A DNA stretch of 64,000 nt from Hyphomonadaceae bacterium (GTDB lineage Bacteria; Pseudomonadota; Alphaproteobacteria; Caulobacterales; Aquidulcibacteraceae): assembly GCA_016791425.1 (NCBI GenBank), contig JAEUMQ010000007.1, positions 248,001-312,000 of the forward strand, in the 5' to 3' direction. Below are positions 1 to 8,817 of the stretch, piece by piece; position 1 is the stretch's first letter; every line of letters starts with the position of its first letter. The position numbers and the translations under genes were made by a program. The notes under the pieces are model-generated. The model saw only the letters and a list, made by a program, of their open reading frames with translations. It was not told where the DNA came from and ran no database searches.

Positions 1-2
1 TC

Positions 3-314
3 CTCACCCGGGTCGGCCTGGGCGAGCGCATGGACCATCGCCCCACCCAGCTCTCCGGCGGCCAGCAGCAGCGCGTCGCTATCGCGCGCGCGCTGGCCTG
101 TCGCCCCGCCATCGTGCTCGCCGACGAGCCCACGGGAGCGCTCGACACCAGCACCGGCCAGGAGATCCTCGCGCTGTTCCGGTCGCTCAACAAAGAGGGC
201 GCCACCGTCGTTCTCGTCACCCACGACAGCGAGATCGCCGCCGCCACGCGTCGCGTCATCGAGGTGCGCGACGGCCGCATCGTGCAGGACCGCGTCCTGG
301 AGAACGCCGCATGA
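3..314 (+). CDS. ABC transporter ATP-binding protein, MacB type (3' part only)
   Basis: This is the C-terminal 103 residues of an ABC ATPase whose beginning lies outside the window; the reading frame is open from base 3. It shows the ABC signature [15 protein letters not shown], a Walker B strand ending [11 protein letters not shown], and the H-loop VLVTHD. Together these are typical of the MacB/LolD subfamily, which powers efflux or lipoprotein-release permeases from the cytoplasmic face. Its stop overlaps the ATG of the next gene in an ATGA, so the two are translationally coupled and almost certainly form one transporter. The Walker A half is not visible. An adaptor of the MacA/HlyD type would be expected just upstream, but that is inference. 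Confidence 0.93.
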   Translation, partial: LTRVGLGERMDHRPTQLSGGQQQRVAIARALACRPAIVLADEPTGALDTSTGQEILALFRSLNKEGATVVLVTHDSEIAAATRRVIEVRDGRIVQDRVLENAA

Positions 315-1540
315 TCCGCACCGAAGATCTCGCGATGAGCGCGATGCGCGCGCTCCGCTCCAATCCGCTGCGCAGCGCGCTCACCGCCCTCGGCGTGATC
401 ATCGGCGTCGCCTCGGTAGTGGCGATGGTCGCGCTCGGACGCGGCGCACAGGCGCGCATCGAACAGAGCATCTCGAGCCTCGGCTCCAATCTCCTCATCG
501 TCGTGCCCGGCGCGATGCGCGGCGGCGGCGGCGTGCGCGGCGCCGCCGGCGGCTGGAACTCCCTCACCATGGGCGACGCAGAAGCGATACAGCGCGAAGT
601 CGAAGGCCTCGCTGCTGTTGCCCCTTCGCAGCGCGGCCAGGCGCAGATCGTCGCCGAAGGCCTCAACTGGAACACGCGCGTCGAGGGCGTGACGCCTGCA
701 TACCTTCTCGCCCGCGACTGGAGCGTCGCCGAGGGCCGCTTCTTCGAGGATCGCGACGTGGCGCAGGCCCGCCGCGTCATCGTGCTCGGCAAGACCGTCG
801 CAGAAAACGTCTTCCCGAACACCGATCCGATCGGCCAGACCATCCGCCTGAGCGGGGGCTCCTACGAAGTCATCGGGCTGCTCGCCTCGAAGGGCCAATC
901 CGGCTTCGAGGATCAGGATGATATCGCGCTCGCGCCCCTCACCACGGTGAAGCGTCGCCTGACCGGCCGGCGCGGCACGGCGGACTCGGTCAGTCAGATC
1001 TCCGTGAAGGCCGCAAGCGAAGCGGGTATCGCCCGCGCGCAGGAGGACATCACCAACCTCCTGCGCCAGCGTCACCGCATCCGCGGCGACGAGGACGACT
1101 TCACCGTGCAGAACCTCAACTCCATCGCCGAAGCCTCGCAGGAAGCAACCAAGACCTTCACCGCGCTCCTGGCCTCGATCTCCGCCGTCTCGCTGCTCGT
1201 CGGCGGCATCGGCATCATGAACATCATGCTGGTCTCGGTGACGGAACGAACCCGCGAGATCGGCCTGCGCAAAGCCCTCGGCGCCCGCAAGAACGACATC
1301 CTGCAGCAATTCGGCCTGGAGGCCGTCGCCCTCTCCGTGGCCGGCGGCGTCATCGGCCTCGCCATCGGGGTCCTTGGCGCCTGGGCGATCACCGCCGCCG
1401 CCCAGCTCCCCCTCACGGTCTCGATTGACACCGCCTTCCTCGCCATTGCCTTTTCCGGCGCGGTAGGCGTCATATTCGGCGCTTACCCTGCTTGGCGAGC
1501 GGCTCGGCTCGATCCAATTGAAGCGCTCAGAAGAGAGTAA
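311..1540 (+). CDS. MacB-like ABC transporter permease (FtsX family)
   Basis: This 409-residue inner-membrane permease has an N-terminal transmembrane segment at about residues 22-45, a periplasmic MacB_PCD domain (about 50-250) and a C-terminal FtsX domain with three more transmembrane helices (about 285-400). The cytoplasmic coupling segment [16 protein letters not shown] follows the second helix, and the protein ends in the hallmark [11 protein letters not shown]. MacB-type permeases work as mechanotransmitters rather than true channels and push substrate through an adaptor and TolC. The start ATG overlaps the stop of the ATPase gene. A TolC-family gene follows after 23 bp, so this looks like a tripartite efflux set. 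The substrate cannot be told from sequence. Confidence 0.93.
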   Translation: MIRTEDLAMSAMRALRSNPLRSALTALGVIIGVASVVAMVALGRGAQARIEQSISSLGSNLLIVVPGAMRGGGGVRGAAGGWNSLTMGDAEAIQREVEGLAAVAPSQRGQAQIVAEGLNWNTRVEGVTPAYLLARDWSVAEGRFFEDRDVAQARRVIVLGKTVAENVFPNTDPIGQTIRLSGGSYEVIGLLASKGQSGFEDQDDIALAPLTTVKRRLTGRRGTADSVSQISVKAASEAGIARAQEDITNLLRQRHRIRGDEDDFTVQNLNSIAEASQEATKTFTALLASISAVSLLVGGIGIMNIMLVSVTERTREIGLRKALGARKNDILQQFGLEAVALSVAGGVIGLAIGVLGAWAITAAAQLPLTVSIDTAFLAIAFSGAVGVIFGAYPAWRAARLDPIEALRRE

Positions 1541-1563
1541 GGTTTAGGGGCGAAGAACACGCC

Positions 1564-2868
1564 ATGATCCGATCCCTGATGATTGCGGGCGCGCTTGCCG
1601 CCTACGGAGCGGCCTTTTGGGCCAGCCCCGCGGCGGCGGAGACGCTCGACGAGGCGACCACCGCCGCCATGGCGAGCAATCCGACGCTCGCGGCCCAGCG
1701 CGCGCGCTTGAACGCGGTCCGCGAGCAATTGCCGCAGGCCTGGTCCGAGGCCCTGCCCAGCCTCGGCGTCTCGGCCAGCGCGACCTCTTCCTCCAGCGAT
1801 GCCGGCGACAGCCAGGACTGGTCCGCCGGCCTCTCCGCCTCCCAGCTCCTCTTCGCCGGAGGGCGCGTCTTCGCCTCCACCCGCCAGGCCCGCGCCAACA
1901 TCGCCGGCGCCGTCGCCGACTATCAGGGCTTCGCCCAAGGCCTCATCCTGGATGTCGCCGACGCCTATGCGGGCGTGCGCCAGGCGCAGGCGATCCTCGC
2001 CGCGCAGGAAACCACCGTCTCCAACCTTACCGAGCAGCTTCGCTTCTCCGAGGCCCAGTTCGAAGCGGGGCTCGTCACTCGCACCGACACAGCGCAGTCG
2101 CGCGCGAGGCTGGCGCAGGCGCGCAGCGGCCTAGTGCAGGCGCAAGGCAGCCTGTCCGCCGCCGTCGAAGCTTACATGCGCCTCGTTGGTCATCCGCCTG
2201 CGGATCTTTCCCCGCCGCCTGGCGCGACCGGCCTGCCCGCCTCGCTCACCGACGCGCTCGATGTCGCCGGACGAGAAAGTCCGCTGCTGCTGGCCGCGCA
2301 GGCCGCCACGCAATCGGCCGACGCGGCCGTCGCGATCGCCCGCTCGAACTATCTCCCGAACGTCGATCTGACGGCCGGCAAGGGCGTCTCCGGCGAGTTC
2401 CACAGCCAAGCGCCCGACTTCGAATCGGAATCTGTCGGGTTGCGCTTGAGCTGGTCGATCTTCAATGGCGGGCTCAACATGTCGCGCACGCGCCAGCAGC
2501 TTGCGCTGCGCTCCGCCGCCAATCTCGATCTCGCCGCCGCTCAGCGCGAACTGCGCGAACAGGTGACGACCGCCTGGACTGGCCTGGAAAGCGCGCGCTC
2601 CTCCGTCGTCAGCGCGCGCGAGCAGGTGGAAGCGTCCGAGCTTGCCTATCGCGGCATCCGGCTTGAGCAGGAGACCGGCCTCCGCTCCACCATCGACGTG
2701 CTGAACCAGGAGCAGGATCTGCTCACCGCGCGCCTCTCGCTTGCGCAGGCCGAGCGCGATCTCGTTGTCGCCGAGCGCCGCCTGCTCGCCACCATGGGCG
2801 TGCTGCAGCCGCCCGCCTCCAGCGCCGCCCAAGACGACGCCGCTGAGGATTCCCTTCGCGGTCGATGA
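1564..2868 (+). CDS. TolC-family outer membrane efflux protein
   Basis: This 434-residue protein has a signal peptide (hydrophobic stretch at about residues 6-20, likely cleavage after SPAAA near residue 25). Two OEP repeats of long Ala/Gln/Leu/Arg-rich helices follow, at about 30-215 and 225-420. The pattern is typical of TolC-like trimers that form the outer-membrane and periplasmic tunnel of tripartite exporters. The short Ser-rich beta segment near residue 75 and the FNGG turn near 305 fit the beta-barrel strands. It directly follows the MacB-like permease on the same strand, so it is probably the outer-membrane partner of that pump. Confidence 0.92.
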   Translation: MIRSLMIAGALAAYGAAFWASPAAAETLDEATTAAMASNPTLAAQRARLNAVREQLPQAWSEALPSLGVSASATSSSSDAGDSQDWSAGLSASQLLFAGGRVFASTRQARANIAGAVADYQGFAQGLILDVADAYAGVRQAQAILAAQETTVSNLTEQLRFSEAQFEAGLVTRTDTAQSRARLAQARSGLVQAQGSLSAAVEAYMRLVGHPPADLSPPPGATGLPASLTDALDVAGRESPLLLAAQAATQSADAAVAIARSNYLPNVDLTAGKGVSGEFHSQAPDFESESVGLRLSWSIFNGGLNMSRTRQQLALRSAANLDLAAAQRELREQVTTAWTGLESARSSVVSAREQVEASELAYRGIRLEQETGLRSTIDVLNQEQDLLTARLSLAQAERDLVVAERRLLATMGVLQPPASSAAQDDAAEDSLRGR

Positions 2869-2886
2869 TCGTGTTAAGAGCGACGC

Positions 2887-3825
2887 ATGGCTCTTGATCC
2901 GCCGCTGAAAGCGCTGCTCGACAGTCTCGCCGCGCTCCCCAAGCTCGACGTGAAATCCAACGTCGCGCAGGCCCGCGAGAATTTCTGGAAGCTGACGCAG
3001 CGTCTGGAAGCGGACGCGCCCGCGCTCCACGAAGCCCGCGCGCTGAAGGTCGCCGGCGCCGCGGGCCAACTCGACGCGCGCCTCTACACCCCCTTCGCCG
3101 CCGGCGCTCCAATCGGCCCCGGCCTCGTCTTCTTTCATGGCGGCGGCTTCGTCATCGGCGACCTTGAAAGCCACGAGATGCTCTGCCGGCGTCTGGCCGC
3201 CGCGGGCCCGGTGCGCGTGCTCTCCGTCGCCTATCGCCTCGCGCCGGAGCATCGCTTTCCCTGCGCCGTCGATGACGCGCTTGCCGCAACGCGCTGGGCC
3301 TTCGAGCATGCGGGCGACATCGGCTTCGACGCCGCGCGCATCGGCGTCGCGGGCGATTCAGCCGGCGGCGCGCTCTCCGCAGTCGTCGCGCAGACTCTCA
3401 AGCGCGAGGGCGGCCCCAAGCTCGCCGCGCAGCTCCTCATCTATCCCTGCACCCAGATGATGCAGATGACGCCGTCACAGATCCGCCTGCGCGAAGGTTA
3501 TTTCCTCACCCAGGCCGCGCAGGACTTCTTCAAGGACAAATACCTCGCCCGCCCAGAGGACGCCTTCGACATCCGCTGCTCGCCGATCCTGGAGAACGAT
3601 CTCTTCGGCCTGCCGCCGGCGTGCATCATCACGGCCGGCTTCGATCCGCTGCTCGACGAGGGCAAGGCCTATGCCGACAAGCTCTCCGCCTGCGGCGTGC
3701 CCGTCGCGTACAAGCATTACCCCTCGCAGGTGCACGGCTTCTTCAACATGACGGCCATCTCCTCAGCCGCGCGCGACGCCATCGAGGACGCCGGCGCCTG
3801 GGCCGGCCGAACGCTCAACGCTTGA
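2887..3825 (+). CDS. Alpha/beta hydrolase, hormone-sensitive lipase (HSL) type esterase
   Basis: This 312-residue cytoplasmic esterase or lipase shows the HSL-family oxyanion motif HGGGF near residue 80 and the nucleophile elbow GDSAGG near residue 157. The acid lies in FDPLL near 254 and the catalytic histidine in QVHGFF near 283, so the triad is complete. There is no signal peptide. Members hydrolyse short-chain esters of many kinds, and the natural substrate is not evident. The gene begins 18 bp after tolC on the same strand and converges with the MFS gene downstream. Two strong palindromes lie in the convergent gap. Confidence 0.92.
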   Translation: MALDPPLKALLDSLAALPKLDVKSNVAQARENFWKLTQRLEADAPALHEARALKVAGAAGQLDARLYTPFAAGAPIGPGLVFFHGGGFVIGDLESHEMLCRRLAAAGPVRVLSVAYRLAPEHRFPCAVDDALAATRWAFEHAGDIGFDAARIGVAGDSAGGALSAVVAQTLKREGGPKLAAQLLIYPCTQMMQMTPSQIRLREGYFLTQAAQDFFKDKYLARPEDAFDIRCSPILENDLFGLPPACIITAGFDPLLDEGKAYADKLSACGVPVAYKHYPSQVHGFFNMTAISSAARDAIEDAGAWAGRTLNA

Positions 3826-3841
3826 AGATTGGGGGCCGCCA

Positions 3842-3862
3842 CCGGGCCGCTTCGCGGCCCGG
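3842..3862. terminator. Strong GC hairpin in a convergent gap
   Basis: CCGGGCCGC, loop TTC, GCGGCCCGG: a perfect 9-bp stem with a 3-nt loop between the 3' ends of the esterase gene and the convergent MFS gene. No T-run follows on either strand, so the terminator role is inferred from position and stability. Confidence 0.5.
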
Positions 3863-3875
3863 CCAAGGCGCCATT

Positions 3876-3899
3876 GCTTCGATCGCATGCGATCGAAGC
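3876..3899. repeat. 24-bp perfect palindrome
   Basis: The half-site GCTTCGATCGCA is followed directly by its exact reverse complement TGCGATCGAAGC, with no spacer. It sits 13 bp from the hairpin at 3842-3862 in the same convergent gap. It could act in transcription termination or bind a symmetric protein, but nothing in the sequence decides which. Confidence 0.6.
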
Positions 3900-3935
3900 G
3901 GGGTAGGTGGTCGCAAAGCACGCCCTGGCCGCAAA

Positions 3936-5162
3936 TCATCCGGCCACGGAGGGTTTTTCCGCGCGCGTGGCGCTTGCCAGGGCCAACGCGCCCACAAGGA
4001 TCACCGCCCCGATCGCGAACGGCGCCCAATGCCCGAGGCCGTCAAAAATGATCCCCGCCACGGCCGGCCCGAGCACACGCCCCAACGCCGATGCGGATTG
4101 ATTGATCCCCATCACCACGCCGCGATCTGCCTCGGTGGATTGCGCGCCGATGAGGCTGTTGAGCGAGGGCGTCGCCATCCCCGCCCCGATCGCCAGCACG
4201 CCGAGCGTGACCGCCGCGTGCAGCGGCGTGCGCGCAAGGGCCAGCATCACGAAGCCGACCGCGAAGAGCCCAAGCCCAACGAGCATCACGCGCCACTCCC
4301 CCAGCGTCCGCGCCAGCGCGCCCGCGCCGCCGCCCTGCAGCAGGACGGTCATGACCCCGAGGCCCGTGAACGCCCAACCGACTTCGCGCGGCCCCCATTC
4401 GAGCGCCGCGCCGGCCCACAACCCGAACGTCGATTCCATCAGAGCCTGCGCCGTGATCATCAGCAGCGTGACGAGGATGAGCTGCAGCAGCGCCGGCCGC
4501 TCGCGCAGCAGCTTCATCCGGCTGATCCGCGGCGCCTCGCGCGAACGTCGCGCTTCGGCCGGCAGCGTCTCGCGGAAGAACAGGAACGCCCCAACCGCCG
4601 CCAGCATCGCGAACGCCGCCGCCGCGAAGCACACGCGGCGAAAGCCTTCCGCCGTGGCCTCCGGTCCGACGAGCGCCGCTCCGATCGCGGGCCCGACGAT
4701 GAACCCGAGCGCGAAGCTCGCTCCGAGCAGCCCCATATTGCGCGCCCGCGTGCGATCGTCGGCAAGGTCCGTCGCCGCCGCGAACGCGGCGCCGATATTC
4801 CCGGCCATCAGCCCGCCGAACAGCCGCGCGAGCCCGAGCATCTCCACCGAGTTCGCGTGCGCAAGCAGGCAATACGAGGCCGACGCCCCCACAAGCCCCA
4901 CCACCAGCACAGGCTTGCGCCCGATCCGGTCGGAGAGCCGGCCCCAGAACGGCGAGGCGATCAGCTGTCCGAACGAATAGGCGCCCATCGCGATCGTGGC
5001 CTCGGTCGCCGTCGCCCCGAGATGCAGCGCCAGGAACGGAAAGATCGGCAGGAAGACGCCGAACCCGATCATCCCGACCAGCACGACAAGGATGAGCGCG
5101 GCCAAGCTGCCTGAGGCGCCTTGGCCGGTGCGCTTGGCGCTTGTCGGAGAGGCGGCGGCCAT
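3936..5162 (-). CDS. MFS transporter (drug:H+ antiporter, TetA-like)
   Basis: This 408-residue inner-membrane protein has about 12 predicted transmembrane helices and the major-facilitator motif A GRLSDRIGRKPVL after the second helix, near residue 80. Pro/Gly-rich helices in the first half (MIGFGVFLPIFPF) resemble the tetracycline/multidrug DHA1 branch. A short charged central loop near residue 205 separates the two six-helix halves. It is probably an exporter of small molecules, with unknown substrate. It converges with the esterase gene. A tandem pair of small membrane-protein genes lies upstream on the same strand after a 65-bp gap. Confidence 0.9.
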   Translation of the reverse strand: MAAASPTSAKRTGQGASGSLAALILVVLVGMIGFGVFLPIFPFLALHLGATATEATIAMGAYSFGQLIASPFWGRLSDRIGRKPVLVVGLVGASASYCLLAHANSVEMLGLARLFGGLMAGNIGAAFAAATDLADDRTRARNMGLLGASFALGFIVGPAIGAALVGPEATAEGFRRVCFAAAAFAMLAAVGAFLFFRETLPAEARRSREAPRISRMKLLRERPALLQLILVTLLMITAQALMESTFGLWAGAALEWGPREVGWAFTGLGVMTVLLQGGGAGALARTLGEWRVMLVGLGLFAVGFVMLALARTPLHAAVTLGVLAIGAGMATPSLNSLIGAQSTEADRGVVMGINQSASALGRVLGPAVAGIIFDGLGHWAPFAIGAVILVGALALASATRAEKPSVAG

Positions 5163-5227
5163 CGTCGCGAGGGCTTAGCCGAGCCCGCCCTCCCGCGCGA
5201 GCGCGCGATTGTCGCCCCACGAAAACG

Positions 5228-5638
5228 TCAGCCGGCGGCGCGCGCCGGCCGGTACGCAGCCCAGGCGAGCCCCGCGGCGATCGCGATCACCACCAGCGAC
5301 GAGAAGAGCCCGTCGCCGCGATAATGGGCAAGACCATCTGCGAACACGAGGTCCCATGCGATCCCCGACACCATGAGCCCCACCGCCCCGAGCATCAGGT
5401 CCCCCGCGCGCGCCGGCCGCCAGACCAACGCCGCCGCGCCGAGCAATCCGCACGCCACGGCCGCATCCCACACGAGCTTGCGCAGAACGGGCATGTCGCG
5501 CAGCCATGCGAAGAGGTCCTCACCGTACGCCGACGCATAAGGCGCCCATCCCGAGTGGACGGCCCAAAGATCAAACGCGTTGAGCCCCCAGAAGACGAAC
5601 GCGGCGACGGCGATCAGGAGGGCGGGCCCGCGACGCAT
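5228..5638 (-). CDS. Small four-helix membrane protein, paralogue of the next gene
   Basis: This 136-residue protein is not assigned to a named family. It has about four hydrophobic segments and is clearly homologous to the protein at 5646-6050. Shared features include NAFDLWAV versus SAFDMWAT near the N-terminus and AGDLMLGAVGLMVSGIAWD versus AGDFMLTAVGFMTAGLAWD in the third helix, followed by LVFADG versus LVFGEG. The two genes are 7 bp apart, which implies a local duplication and probably co-transcription. They lie divergent to an alternative oxidase gene. A role in respiration or membrane homeostasis is possible but only suggested by position. Confidence 0.8.
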   Translation of the reverse strand: MRRGPALLIAVAAFVFWGLNAFDLWAVHSGWAPYASAYGEDLFAWLRDMPVLRKLVWDAAVACGLLGAAALVWRPARAGDLMLGAVGLMVSGIAWDLVFADGLAHYRGDGLFSSLVVIAIAAGLAWAAYRPARAAG

Positions 5639-5645
5639 GGCTACC

Positions 5646-6050
5646 TCAAGCCAGCTGCACCACCGTGGGCGGCTTGGTGAACTGGTACGCGGCCCAGGTG
5701 AACATCGCCGCGACCGCGATGATCGCCGCCGAGGACGCCAGGCCGCTTTGGCCGTACGCGCGAAACCCTTCGCCGAACACCAGATCCCAGGCGAGCCCCG
5801 CGGTCATGAACCCCACCGCTGTCAGCATGAAGTCGCCGGCCCAGCGCGCGCGCCAGAACAGCGCCGCCGCGCCCGCGAAGCCGACCGCAATGCTCGCGCC
5901 CCAAGCGGCGTTGCGCCATGCCGGCGCTCCCGCCCAGCCGAGCATCTCGTGATGGCGATTCCACTGCGTCAGCGTCGCCCACATGTCGAACGCCGATGCG
6001 CTCCAGAAGAGAACCGCCAGCAACGCGCACACGAAAACGATGAACCGCAT
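5646..6050 (-). CDS. Small four-helix membrane protein, paralogue of the previous gene
   Basis: This 134-residue unknown membrane protein has about four transmembrane helices, the first at residues 1-20. Aromatic residues cluster in the loop after helix 1 (MWATLTQWNRHHEMLGW). The helix-3 block DFMLTAVGFMTAGLAWDLVFGEG is shared with its neighbour at 5228-5638. It is the first gene of the pair and its start faces the alternative oxidase gene across about 160 bp, which must hold both promoters. No family name is offered. The motif pattern is consistent enough between the copies to show that both are real genes. Confidence 0.82.
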   Translation of the reverse strand: MRFIVFVCALLAVLFWSASAFDMWATLTQWNRHHEMLGWAGAPAWRNAAWGASIAVGFAGAAALFWRARWAGDFMLTAVGFMTAGLAWDLVFGEGFRAYGQSGLASSAAIIAVAAMFTWAAYQFTKPPTVVQLA

Positions 6051-6211
6051 AAGAGCCTCGCGTGCGAAAGCTAATCGCGATCTCCTTGACGGAACAGCGA
6101 ATGAAGCTCAGGCGTGCGCGCCGCCGGCCTGTTTCGCCTCCGGCGTGCGACATGCGGCCCCCTCGGAATCGCCAGGAGATCTTCCATCTAATGAAAGAGG
6201 AGGCGAGCCGC

Positions 6212-6844
6212 ATGGACCTCACCCGCCGCCACGCCGCATCCGGCGCTTCAGACCGCGTCGCGTTCGGTCTCACGAAGATGTTGCGCTTCTTCGCCGACGC
6301 CTTCTTCGCCAAGCGCTATGGCCACCGCGCGGTCGTGCTCGAAACCGTTGCGGCGGTCCCCGGCATGGTCGGCGGCATGATGAACCACCTGAAGAGCCTC
6401 CGCCGCATGCGGGATGACAGGGGATGGATCAAGACCCTGCTCGACGAAGCCGAGAACGAGCGGATGCACCTTATGAGCTTCGTCGCGCTCTTCAAGCCCA
6501 GCTGGTTTGAGCGCCTGCTGCTCATCCTGGCGCAGGGCGTGTTCTTCAACGCCTTCTTCCTCCTTTATCTTTTCTCTCCGCGCACGGCGCATCGGATGGT
6601 CGGCTATTTCGAGGAAGAGGCGGTCATCTCCTACACCGAGTTCCTCGCCGAGCTCGACGCCGGCAAGTTCGAGAACGTGCCCGCGCCGCGGCTCGCGATC
6701 GATTATTGGAAGCTGCCCGCCGACGCCCGCCTGCGCGATCTCGTGATCGCCGTCCGCGCCGACGAAGCCGGCCATCGCGACGTCAACCACGATTTCGCCG
6801 AGCAACTTTCCCACCGACGCGAGGCCCACGAAGCCGCGAGCTGA
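6212..6844 (+). CDS. aox: Alternative oxidase (cyanide-insensitive ubiquinol oxidase)
   Basis: This 210-residue di-iron, membrane-bound ubiquinol oxidase passes electrons from ubiquinol to oxygen without proton pumping. All family motifs are present: [14 protein letters not shown] (first Glu), [10 protein letters not shown] (Glu and His), [13 protein letters not shown] (Glu) and [12 protein letters not shown] (Glu and His), so the six metal ligands are intact. A hydrophobic stretch between them ([20 protein letters not shown]) is the membrane-embedding segment. The start was placed at the ATG preceded by AGAGGAGG eight bases upstream; an ATG at 6191 is possible but has poorer spacing. It probably relieves over-reduction or respiratory inhibition. 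Two small membrane-protein genes lie divergent to it. Confidence 0.95.
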   Translation: MDLTRRHAASGASDRVAFGLTKMLRFFADAFFAKRYGHRAVVLETVAAVPGMVGGMMNHLKSLRRMRDDRGWIKTLLDEAENERMHLMSFVALFKPSWFERLLLILAQGVFFNAFFLLYLFSPRTAHRMVGYFEEEAVISYTEFLAELDAGKFENVPAPRLAIDYWKLPADARLRDLVIAVRADEAGHRDVNHDFAEQLSHRREAHEAAS

Positions 6845-6915
6845 CAATCGGCGCGGGCGATTGTCGGAATCGGCGGCGCCCCTTCGTCCTTGAGCTGAAG
6901 AGAGGAGGCCGCGAC

Positions 6916-7539
6916 ATGCGCAAAGTCATCCTGGGGAGCTTCGTCTCCGTCGATGGGATCATGCAGGCGCCCGGAGGGCCCGAAGAGGACGCCTCAGGCG
7001 GCTTCAAGTACGGCGGCTGGGTTTTTCCGTTCTGGGACGAGACGACCGACCAGGCCGTCGAGCACTCCCTGTCCTGGCCCTATGATCTCCTGCTCGGGCG
7101 CAAGACCTACGACATCTTCGCCAGCTACTGGCCGCACCAGGAAGATGGCCCGAACGCGAAGATCGCAAAGGAATTCAACGCCGCGACCAAATACGTCGCG
7201 ACCAGCTCCGCCGCCCCGCTCGCCTGGCGCAACTCGGCGGCGCTGCGTGATCCTGCGCAGGAGGTCGCGCGGCTCAAGCAGGAGGACGGCCCCAACCTAG
7301 TCATCCAGGGCAGCAGCGTGCTCGTCCACACCCTGCTCGCGCACGACCTCATCGACGAGATCACGCTGATGGTGTTCCCGGTGTTCCTCGGCCAGGGTAA
7401 GCGGCTTTTCGGCGAAGACGCCGCCGGCGCCCTCAAGCTCGTCAGCTCGCGCGCTTCGGCATCTGGCGTCACGATCAACACGTACACGCGCGCCGGCCCC
7501 GTCCCTACCGGCTCCTTCGTCGCCGACGCGCCGAGCTAG
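6916..7539 (+). CDS. Dihydrofolate reductase-fold protein (RibD C-terminal domain family)
   Basis: This 207-residue cytoplasmic protein is of the YyaP/RibD-C type. It begins RKVILGSFVSVDGIMQAPGG, contains the nucleotide-site segment LLLGRKTYDIF near residue 63, and carries the NLVIQGSSVLVHTLL and DEITLMVFPVFLGQGKRLF signatures near residues 130 and 155. These proteins share the DHFR fold and bind NADPH, but few have a proven substrate. They are not the essential folA enzyme. A perfect AGAGGAGG ribosome-binding site lies seven bases before the ATG. The gene follows the alternative oxidase after 71 bp on the same strand and converges with sucB with only 13 bp between stops. Confidence 0.9.
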   Translation: MRKVILGSFVSVDGIMQAPGGPEEDASGGFKYGGWVFPFWDETTDQAVEHSLSWPYDLLLGRKTYDIFASYWPHQEDGPNAKIAKEFNAATKYVATSSAAPLAWRNSAALRDPAQEVARLKQEDGPNLVIQGSSVLVHTLLAHDLIDEITLMVFPVFLGQGKRLFGEDAAGALKLVSSRASASGVTINTYTRAGPVPTGSFVADAPS

Positions 7540-7552
7540 CGCCGGCGCGACG

Positions 7553-8770
7553 TCAGAGATCCAGCAGCATGCGCTCCGGGTCTTCCAGGCTCTCCTTCAC
7601 CTTCACCAGGAACGTCACGGCCTCTTTGCCGTCGACGATGCGGTGATCGTAGGAGAGCGCCAGGTACATCATCGGACGGATCACCACCTGCCCGTTGATC
7701 GCCACCGGCCGCTCCTGGATCTTGTGCATCCCGAGGATGCCTGATTGCGGCGCGTTGAGGATCGGCGTCGACATCAGCGAGCCATAGACGCCGCCGTTCG
7801 AGATCGTGAAGGTCGCGCCCTGCAGCTCTTCGAGCTTCAGGTGACCATCGCGCGCACGCGCGCCAAGCTCGGCGATCTCACGTTCGATCTCCGCCATCGA
7901 GCGCTGATCGCAATCGCGCACCACCGGCACTACAAGCCCGCGCTCCGTGCCGACCGCGATCCCGACGTCGTAATAATTCTTGTAGATGATGTCCTCGCCG
8001 TCGATCTCGGCATTGACGTTCGGGATCTCCTTCAGCGCGCCCACGCACGCCTTCACGAAGAAGCCCATGAACCCGAGCTTCACGCCGTGCTTCTTCTCGA
8101 AGCCGTCCTTGTACTTCGAGCGCGCCGCCAGGATCGCCGACATGTCCGCTTCGTTGAACGTCGTCAGCATCGCGGCGGTGTTCTGCGCCTCCTTGAGGCG
8201 CCGCGCGATCGTCTGGCGCAGGCGCGTCATCCGCACGCGCTCTTCCTTCGGCTGCAGCGCGCGCGGCGGCGCAGTCGGGACCGGACGCGCCGGCCGCGTC
8301 GTCAGCGCGTTCGCCGCATCGCCCTTCGTGACGCGCCCATCCCGGCCCGTGCCTTCGAGCGACGCCAGATCAATCCCGTTCTCAGCCGCTATGCGCCGCG
8401 CGGACACCGCCGCCGGCTGCACGGCCGGAGACGCGGCTTGCGGCGCCGGCTGCGGAGCTGCTTGCGGCCGCGGCGTATCGGCTGGCTTTGGCGCGGCGGC
8501 GGCCTTCGCGGCTGGCGCCCCTGCAGCCGCGCCCGAGCCCTTGCCGATCGTCCCGAGCAGCGAACCGATCTCGACGGTGGCGCCTTCCTTCGCGACGATG
8601 TCGCTGAGCACGCCCGCTTCCGGCGCGCTCACCTCGACCGACACCTTGTCTGTCTCCAGCTCGACGAGGGTCTCGTCCTTCTTCACCGCTTCGCCCGGCT
8701 GCTTCAGCCAGCGCGCGACCGTCGCCTCCGTGACGCTTTCGCCCAGGGTCGGCACGACGATGTTCGTCAT
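7553..8770 (-). CDS. sucB: Dihydrolipoyllysine succinyltransferase, E2 of 2-oxoglutarate dehydrogenase
   Basis: This 405-residue E2 core enzyme transfers succinyl from lipoamide to CoA in the TCA cycle. The N-terminal lipoyl domain (about 1-75) carries the modified lysine in ETDKVSVEV near residue 42. An Ala/Pro-rich linker follows (about 80-120), then the E1/E3-binding domain ([16 protein letters not shown], about 123-160), then the catalytic domain with YDHRIVDG near residue 375. One lipoyl domain and the terminal [11 protein letters not shown] match bacterial SucB. It lies downstream of sucA on the same strand, with a small GFA-type gene between them. No lpd (E3) gene follows; the next gene is on the other strand. 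Confidence 0.97.
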   Translation of the reverse strand: MTNIVVPTLGESVTEATVARWLKQPGEAVKKDETLVELETDKVSVEVSAPEAGVLSDIVAKEGATVEIGSLLGTIGKGSGAAAGAPAAKAAAAPKPADTPRPQAAPQPAPQAASPAVQPAAVSARRIAAENGIDLASLEGTGRDGRVTKGDAANALTTRPARPVPTAPPRALQPKEERVRMTRLRQTIARRLKEAQNTAAMLTTFNEADMSAILAARSKYKDGFEKKHGVKLGFMGFFVKACVGALKEIPNVNAEIDGEDIIYKNYYDVGIAVGTERGLVVPVVRDCDQRSMAEIEREIAELGARARDGHLKLEELQGATFTISNGGVYGSLMSTPILNAPQSGILGMHKIQERPVAINGQVVIRPMMYLALSYDHRIVDGKEAVTFLVKVKESLEDPERMLLDL

Positions 8771-8817
8771 CTCACTTCTCCTCGCGCGCGCGCCCGGCGC
8801 GGCTACGAATATGCGGG

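Noticed and set aside
3876-3899. Integron attC-like site
   Set aside because: It is a simple symmetric palindrome without the asymmetric R and L boxes, and no integrase is nearby.
6062-6211. Extended N-terminus of the alternative oxidase from 6062
   Set aside because: The added residues are Arg/Pro-rich and unlike the family, and a perfect ribosome site precedes the ATG at 6212.
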